Source: Pseudobdellovibrionaceae bacterium (GTDB lineage: Bacteria > Bdellovibrionota > Bdellovibrionia > Bdellovibrionales > Bdellovibrionaceae). Taken from it: a stretch of DNA of 10,648 nucleotides. The stretch is taken from assembly GCA_947374445.1 (NCBI GenBank), contig CANCBY010000073.1, positions 1 through 10,648 of the forward strand. Reading direction: 5' to 3'. Shown piece after piece: positions 7,104-10,648 of this stretch. Position 1 is the stretch's first letter. Each line of letters starts with the position of its first letter. The position numbers and the translations under genes were made by a program. The notes beneath the pieces are model-generated. The model saw only the letters and a program-made list of their open reading frames with translations. It was not told where the DNA came from and ran no database searches.

Positions 7104-7109
7104 AAGGAG
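7104..7109 (+). promoter_or_regulatory. Strong Shine-Dalgarno of pstS
   Basis: AAGGAG sits 9 bases before the pstS ATG, the best ribosome-binding site in the window, consistent with high PstS production. An inverted repeat TTAGAT (7085-7090) / ATCTAA (7100-7105) abuts and slightly overlaps it and could weakly limit access. Confidence 0.75.
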
Positions 7110-7118
7110 AACACACTT

Positions 7119-8126
7119 ATGCGCTTTTTGATTAATTTATTGTTTGTCGTCGGCTCTTACACCGCTCATGCGGCTGTTTCTATCAATGGTTCTGGCTCTA
7201 CTTTTGCGGAGCCTGTCTACACACGCTGGTTTTCTGACTATCAAAAAGTCCATAATTCAGCTCAGTTCAACTACCAAGGTGTTGGCAGCGGTGCTGGCAT
7301 TAAACAGCTTCTCGAAGGCACTGTTGACTTTGCAGGTACAGATGACCCAATGAAAGCCGAAGATGCAGCAAAAGCCAAAGAGGCAGTTTTACACGTTCCA
7401 ATTGCAATTGGAGCCGTCGTGGTAAGTTACAATGCCCCCATCGAAGGCGCTTTAAAACTCAACGGAGAAACAATTGCTAAAATTTTCAACGGGACTATTA
7501 CCAAATGGAACTCGCCTGAAATCGCTAAGACCAATCCAAAACTAAAATTACCGGATTTAGCCATTGTTGTCGCAACCCGCTCGGATGGCTCAGGAACGAC
7601 GGCTGTATTTTCTGAATACTTATCAAAAGTAAGCCCTGACTGGGTTGGAAAAAATGGCAAGACAGTAAAATGGTTTACTGGAAGTCTCGGAGCTAAAGGC
7701 AACGCAGGAGTTGCCGGTCTTATAAAACAAAACCCAGGGACGATCGGTTACGTAGAGCTTGTGTACGCAAAAGAAAACAATCTTCCTTTTGCTTTAGTTG
7801 AAAATAAAAAAGGTGAATATATCGAAGCTTCAAACAAATCTGCTTCAACAGCTGCTGAAGGAACTAAAAACGAAGCTGTTAAAAATAATTTCAAAATTTC
7901 AATTACCGATTCGACTCAAAAAGGAGCCTATCCAATCACTTCATTTACTTGGATGTTAGTTTTTGCAAAGATGCCTAAAGAAAAGGGCACTGAAATTGTT
8001 AACTTCGCAAAATGGGCCATGGGAGATGAGGCGCAAAAGACTGCAAGCTCAATCAATTACTCTCCGGTACCAAAAGAAATTCGCACCGAAGCTTTAAAAG
8101 CTATCTCTAAAATCACACTTCAGTAA
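7119..8126 (+). CDS. pstS: Periplasmic phosphate-binding protein PstS
   Basis: 335-residue substrate-binding protein of the high-affinity phosphate ABC importer; it captures inorganic phosphate in the periplasm and delivers it to PstC/PstA. The signal peptide is MRFLINLLFVVGSYTAHA, with cleavage after AHA-18. Family marks are the phosphate loop INGSGSTFAEPVYTRW (22-37), GVGSGAGIKQLLEGTVDFAGTD (54-75), IFNGTITKWNSPEI (122-135), and the second ligand loop RSDGSGTT (154-161), whose Arg, Asp, Ser and Thr contact phosphate in known PstS structures. Length is normal (E. coli about 346). The start is supported by AAGGAG at 9 bases and by the signal peptide. It is the first gene of pstSCAB; pstC begins 5 bases after its stop, with a terminator-like hairpin soon after. 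Confidence 0.96.
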   Translation: MRFLINLLFVVGSYTAHAAVSINGSGSTFAEPVYTRWFSDYQKVHNSAQFNYQGVGSGAGIKQLLEGTVDFAGTDDPMKAEDAAKAKEAVLHVPIAIGAVVVSYNAPIEGALKLNGETIAKIFNGTITKWNSPEIAKTNPKLKLPDLAIVVATRSDGSGTTAVFSEYLSKVSPDWVGKNGKTVKWFTGSLGAKGNAGVAGLIKQNPGTIGYVELVYAKENNLPFALVENKKGEYIEASNKSASTAAEGTKNEAVKNNFKISITDSTQKGAYPITSFTWMLVFAKMPKEKGTEIVNFAKWAMGDEAQKTASSINYSPVPKEIRTEALKAISKITLQ

Positions 8127-8131
8127 ATACC

Positions 8132-9088
8132 TTGAAGGTAGTTTTAAAATCTATCTTAAATAGTTACAACGAAAGCGATGTCAGATTCTCTGATATCGCT
8201 TTCGTTATTTTTCTTAGACTGTCATCTCTGGCAGTTATTTCGATTTTTATTTCACTTATTTACTATCTTTGGAGCGGCTCGCTGCCCATTCTAAATCGGT
8301 TTGGATGGCACTTTTTTTTTGAACAAGAGTGGGACCCAAATGCAGACCATTATGGCGCTTTGCCATTTATCTATGGGACAGTACTGACATCTGCGATCGC
8401 TCTTGTTTTAGCGACACCTATTTCAATCAGTGCCGCACTATTTCTCACTGAGCTCGCACCAAGAAAGATTGCAAAACCCTTTGGCTTTTTGATAGAAATG
8501 CTGGCAGCCATTCCAAGTGTTGTTTATGGACTCTGGGGAATCTTTTTTTTAGCGCCTTTTGTGCGCGATCATATTCAGCCATTTTTCAGCAAATACTTCG
8601 GGTTTTTGCCTTTTTTTAAAGGACCGCCTTTTGGCATCGGAATATTCACAGCAGGACTCATTTTATCTGTGATGATCATACCAACAATTACCTCTGTCTG
8701 CCGGGAGGTTTTTTTATCGATTCCAACCAGCCTAAAAGAAGGTGTCCTCGCGCTCGGAACCACTCGCTGGGAAATGATAAAGACTGCTATTCTTGAAGCT
8801 GGTTTTTCAGGAATATTGGCCGCAATTGCTTTAGGCCTCGGACGCGCAATGGGTGAAACTATGGCTGTCACGATGCTCATTGGAAATCGACCAGATATTA
8901 CATTCTCGATTTTTTCACCCGGCTCGACGATGGCAAGCATCATTGCAAATGAGTCTCCGGAAGCCACCTCTACTCTGCATCTCTCTGCGCTTTCTGCGAT
9001 AGGATTGGCTCTCTTTTTTGTTTCATTGAGTGTCAGTGCGATCTCACGAATGATAACAAAAATGACAAAAAGTAAGTTTTCAAAATGA
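8132..9088 (+). CDS. pstC: Phosphate ABC transporter permease PstC (TTG start)
   Basis: 318-residue inner-membrane subunit that with PstA forms the phosphate channel. TM1 is about 23-46, followed by a periplasmic stretch with WHFFFEQEWDPNADHYGALPFIYG (59-82), as in other PstC proteins, and further TM helices at about 84-108, 119-142, 165-188, 225-250 and 286-308. The LTELAP segment (105-110), LAAIPSVVYGLWG (124-136) and the EAA coupling loop EGVLALGTTRWEMI to GRAMGETMA (203-245) are typical. Length equals the E. coli protein (319). The only start codon that keeps TM1 and avoids the upstream in-frame stop at 8108-8110 is TTG at 8132, without a clear ribosome site; initiation by ribosomes finishing pstS 5 bases earlier is likely. 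Codons 13-25 encode one strong hairpin (separate entry). The stop overlaps the pstA ATG by 4 bases. Confidence 0.92.
   Translation: MKVVLKSILNSYNESDVRFSDIAFVIFLRLSSLAVISIFISLIYYLWSGSLPILNRFGWHFFFEQEWDPNADHYGALPFIYGTVLTSAIALVLATPISISAALFLTELAPRKIAKPFGFLIEMLAAIPSVVYGLWGIFFLAPFVRDHIQPFFSKYFGFLPFFKGPPFGIGIFTAGLILSVMIIPTITSVCREVFLSIPTSLKEGVLALGTTRWEMIKTAILEAGFSGILAAIALGLGRAMGETMAVTMLIGNRPDITFSIFSPGSTMASIIANESPEATSTLHLSALSAIGLALFFVSLSVSAISRMITKMTKSKFSK
8168..8215 (+). terminator. Terminator-like hairpin inside the start of pstC
   Basis: AACGAAAGCGATGTCAGA (8168-8185) pairs with 8189-8206 over 18 positions (17 Watson-Crick and one G-U at 8180/8194), with a 3-base TTC loop. It is followed by A, TTTTT, C, TT (8207-8215). 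The arms are moderately GC at the centre and AT at the base. Together they have the form of a Rho-independent terminator 41 bases after the pstS stop. Because it lies inside pstC, it must be read through for PstCAB to be made. It could instead act as a 3' stabiliser of pstS mRNA. Confidence 0.6.
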
Positions 9089-9960
9089 AATTAAAAAAGT
9101 CACTTCATACACATAATTTGAAAAAACGACGTTTAAAAAATAAGTTGATGACTGCATTGATAGGTATTTGCTCTTTCTGTGCAGTCATTCCTCTTGCGAT
9201 GGTTCTCTATCATATCGTTATTAATGGAATATCTTCTCTGAATTTTAGTTTTTTTACTCAGCTCCCTGCTCCTCTTGGCGAGGTCGGTGGCGGCATGGCA
9301 AATTGCATTGTAGGCAGTTTGGGTTTAATTCTCATCGCAAGCCTGATTGCCATTCCCTTTGGAATTTGCAGCGGGCTTTACTTGTCTGAATACAAGAATG
9401 AAGTGATTTCAAAGTCACTTCGCTGGACGCTGGACCTATTAATGAGTATTCCATCTATTGTCATTGGACTTTATGTTTATACGGTTGTGGTTGTACCACT
9501 TCATACATTTTCTGCTTTAGCCGGAGGCTTAGCACTTTCACTACTTATGTTGCCCATTGTTGCAAAAACGACAGAAGAAGTTTTAAAGCTCACGCAAACT
9601 CACGTGAGAGAAGCTGCCCTAGCATTAGGTCTTTCTCGATGGAGAGTTATTCTATTTGTCGTTCTTCGAGGAAAAAGATCAGCCGTCGTGACCGGCGTGA
9701 TTTTAGCGTTAGCTAGGATTGCTGGAGAAACAGCACCGCTCCTAGTAACTGCTTTTGGCAATCGAAGCTGGCCACAATCACTTTTACAACCCACCCCCTC
9801 TTTGCCTGTGCAAATCTACAGCTACGCCATAAGTCCGTACGACAATTGGCACAAACAGGCTTGGGCTGGTGCTCTGACATTGGTCTCTTTAATTTTCATT
9901 ATTAATCTTGTGACAAGATTTATTTTTTCAAAAGATAGCTACGAGAAGAATAATTTATGA
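9085..9960 (+). CDS. pstA: Phosphate ABC transporter permease PstA
   Basis: 291-residue second membrane subunit of the phosphate importer, partner of PstC. The N-terminus is strongly basic (Lys/Arg-rich to residue 20), consistent with a cytoplasmic end, followed by TM1 about 22-45. The periplasmic part carries GEVGGGMANCIVGSLGLI (65-82), usual for PstA, then TM segments near 76-101, 112-137, 140-160, 198-222 and 258-282. LMSIPSIVIGLYVY (119-132) matches the PstA/PstC core. The EAA loop is VREAALALGLSRWRVI to ARIAGETAPLL (174-220). Length fits E. coli PstA (296). It starts on ATGA shared with the pstC stop and ends on ATGA shared with pstB, so the permease and ATPase genes are translationally chained. 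Confidence 0.94.
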   Translation: MKLKKSLHTHNLKKRRLKNKLMTALIGICSFCAVIPLAMVLYHIVINGISSLNFSFFTQLPAPLGEVGGGMANCIVGSLGLILIASLIAIPFGICSGLYLSEYKNEVISKSLRWTLDLLMSIPSIVIGLYVYTVVVVPLHTFSALAGGLALSLLMLPIVAKTTEEVLKLTQTHVREAALALGLSRWRVILFVVLRGKRSAVVTGVILALARIAGETAPLLVTAFGNRSWPQSLLQPTPSLPVQIYSYAISPYDNWHKQAWAGALTLVSLIFIINLVTRFIFSKDSYEKNNL

Positions 9961-10648
9961 ACTCAGAACTTGCTGTCTCACTTAAAAGTGTCAGTGCTTT
10001 TTACGGTGACAAAAAAATTGTCGATAGCGTGACTTTTGATGTTTGCAAAAAGCAAGTCGTCGCAATTATTGGCCCCTCAGGCTGCGGAAAATCAACACTC
10101 CTACGCAGTATAAATCGCCTGCATGAAGAGGATTTAACCGCCAGAACCGAGGGCTCAATCATTTTTGAGAATGCAGATATCTTAAAAGATAAAATTGACC
10201 CAGTTAATCTACGTAAAAAAATTGGTATGGTTTTTCAAAAACCTACCGCGTTTCCGGGATTGTCGGTGCTCGAGAATGTCATCGCCGGCCGCCTATTAAA
10301 TGGGGAAAAAAAGTCAAATCTTCTTGAATTAGCTGAAACCTCTTTGAAGCAAGCTTCGCTCTGGGATGAAGTAAAAGATAAATTGAATTCGCCTGGCAAC
10401 AGTCTCTCTGGTGGCCAGCAACAAAGGCTCTGTATAGCTCGGGCACTTGCTGTAAATCCATCGATTATTTTAATGGACGAGCCGACTTCGGCATTGGATC
10501 CAATCTCTTCAGCAAAAATTGAGGATCTCATTTCAGAAATTAAGACTTCGGTCACAATTATTATTGTGACCCACAATTTACAACAGGCGGCGCGAATTTC
10601 TGACCAAACTGCCTTTATGAATAAAGGCGAGCTGATTGAGTACAACTC
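9957..10648 (+). CDS. pstB: Phosphate ABC transporter ATPase PstB (3' end cut by window)
   Basis: First 230 residues of the cytoplasmic ATPase that drives phosphate import; about 20-30 C-terminal residues lie beyond the window (E. coli PstB has 257). No stop is present before the edge. All nucleotide-site motifs visible are intact: aromatic A-loop near SAFYG (13-17), Walker A GPSGCGKST (39-47), Q-loop VFQKPTAFP (92-100, Q94), signature LSGGQQQR (150-157), Walker B IILMDEP (170-176, E175), D-loop SALD, and H-loop THN (H206). The FQKPT and THNLQQAARISDQTAFMNKGELIE stretches are specific to PstB among ABC ATPases. The ATG overlaps the pstA stop (ATGA). A phoU gene often follows pstB, but nothing of it is visible here. 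Confidence 0.95.
   Translation, partial: MNSELAVSLKSVSAFYGDKKIVDSVTFDVCKKQVVAIIGPSGCGKSTLLRSINRLHEEDLTARTEGSIIFENADILKDKIDPVNLRKKIGMVFQKPTAFPGLSVLENVIAGRLLNGEKKSNLLELAETSLKQASLWDEVKDKLNSPGNSLSGGQQQRLCIARALAVNPSIILMDEPTSALDPISSAKIEDLISEIKTSVTIIIVTHNLQQAARISDQTAFMNKGELIEYN

Larger units (their letters stand above)
6643..7118. other. 476-base divergent intergenic region between the response regulator and pstS
   Basis: No convincing gene. The left half (to about 6870) has a 74-codon rightward frame from 6645 and a better-looking 30-codon frame at 6704-6796 (MSNTEIFDIANEVALKARC...), neither with a ribosome site. The right half (6950-7118) is T-rich and holds the palindromes, repeated CTGAC-ATTA words and the ribosome site of pstS, described separately. 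No terminator-like hairpin with a T-tract was seen, as expected between divergent genes. Confidence 0.7.

Noticed and set aside
7427..7702. 91-codon minus-strand frame within pstS (and 8575-8967 within pstC)
   Set aside because: Antisense shadows of clearly recognised pst genes.
10235..10645. 136-codon minus-strand frame at the right end
   Set aside because: Opposite to pstB, whose ABC motifs are all intact in the plus frame; the pstB frame is open to the window edge.

Overview
The window looks like chromosomal DNA from a Gram-negative bacterium. Evidence for this is an outer-membrane efflux protein, an RND pump, and a periplasmic phosphate-binding protein with a normal Sec signal. Base composition leans to AT by eye (not counted). 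A member of the Bdellovibrionota or a related low-GC lineage is possible, but that is only an impression. No tRNA, rRNA, CRISPR array, insertion sequence or phage gene was seen.

The left 6.6 kb is one leftward block, read from about 6642 down to 1. It starts with a CusR/OmpR-type response regulator and a histidine kinase whose start overlaps it by 20 bases. A 111-base gap follows. Then come a very short unlisted gene for a 34-residue secreted peptide, an outer-membrane efflux protein (TolC/CusC class), and a complete RND transporter. The last two overlap by 4 bases (ATGA). The likely logic is a membrane sensor and regulator controlling a tripartite efflux pump. The periplasmic adaptor such a pump needs is not in the window and would be expected just left of position 1.

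Between the divergent regulator and pstS lies a 476-base non-coding region (6643-7118). It holds a palindromic extended -10-like element, repeated PhoB-half-site-like words, a small hairpin touching the pstS ribosome-binding site, and one doubtful short reading frame.

The right 3.5 kb is a rightward pstSCAB operon for the high-affinity ABC phosphate importer: periplasmic PstS, membrane subunits PstC and PstA, and the ATPase PstB, which is cut off by the right end about 20-30 residues short. The genes are tightly packed: 5 bases between pstS and pstC, and ATGA overlaps at pstC/pstA and pstA/pstB.

The two most notable observations are these. First, the 34-residue peptide fused in context to the efflux genes has a C-terminal tail containing Cys and His-His. 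Second, an 18-bp-arm hairpin followed by a T-tract looks like an intrinsic terminator but lies inside the first codons of pstC. It may set the PstS-to-PstCAB ratio or act as a translation-dependent attenuator.
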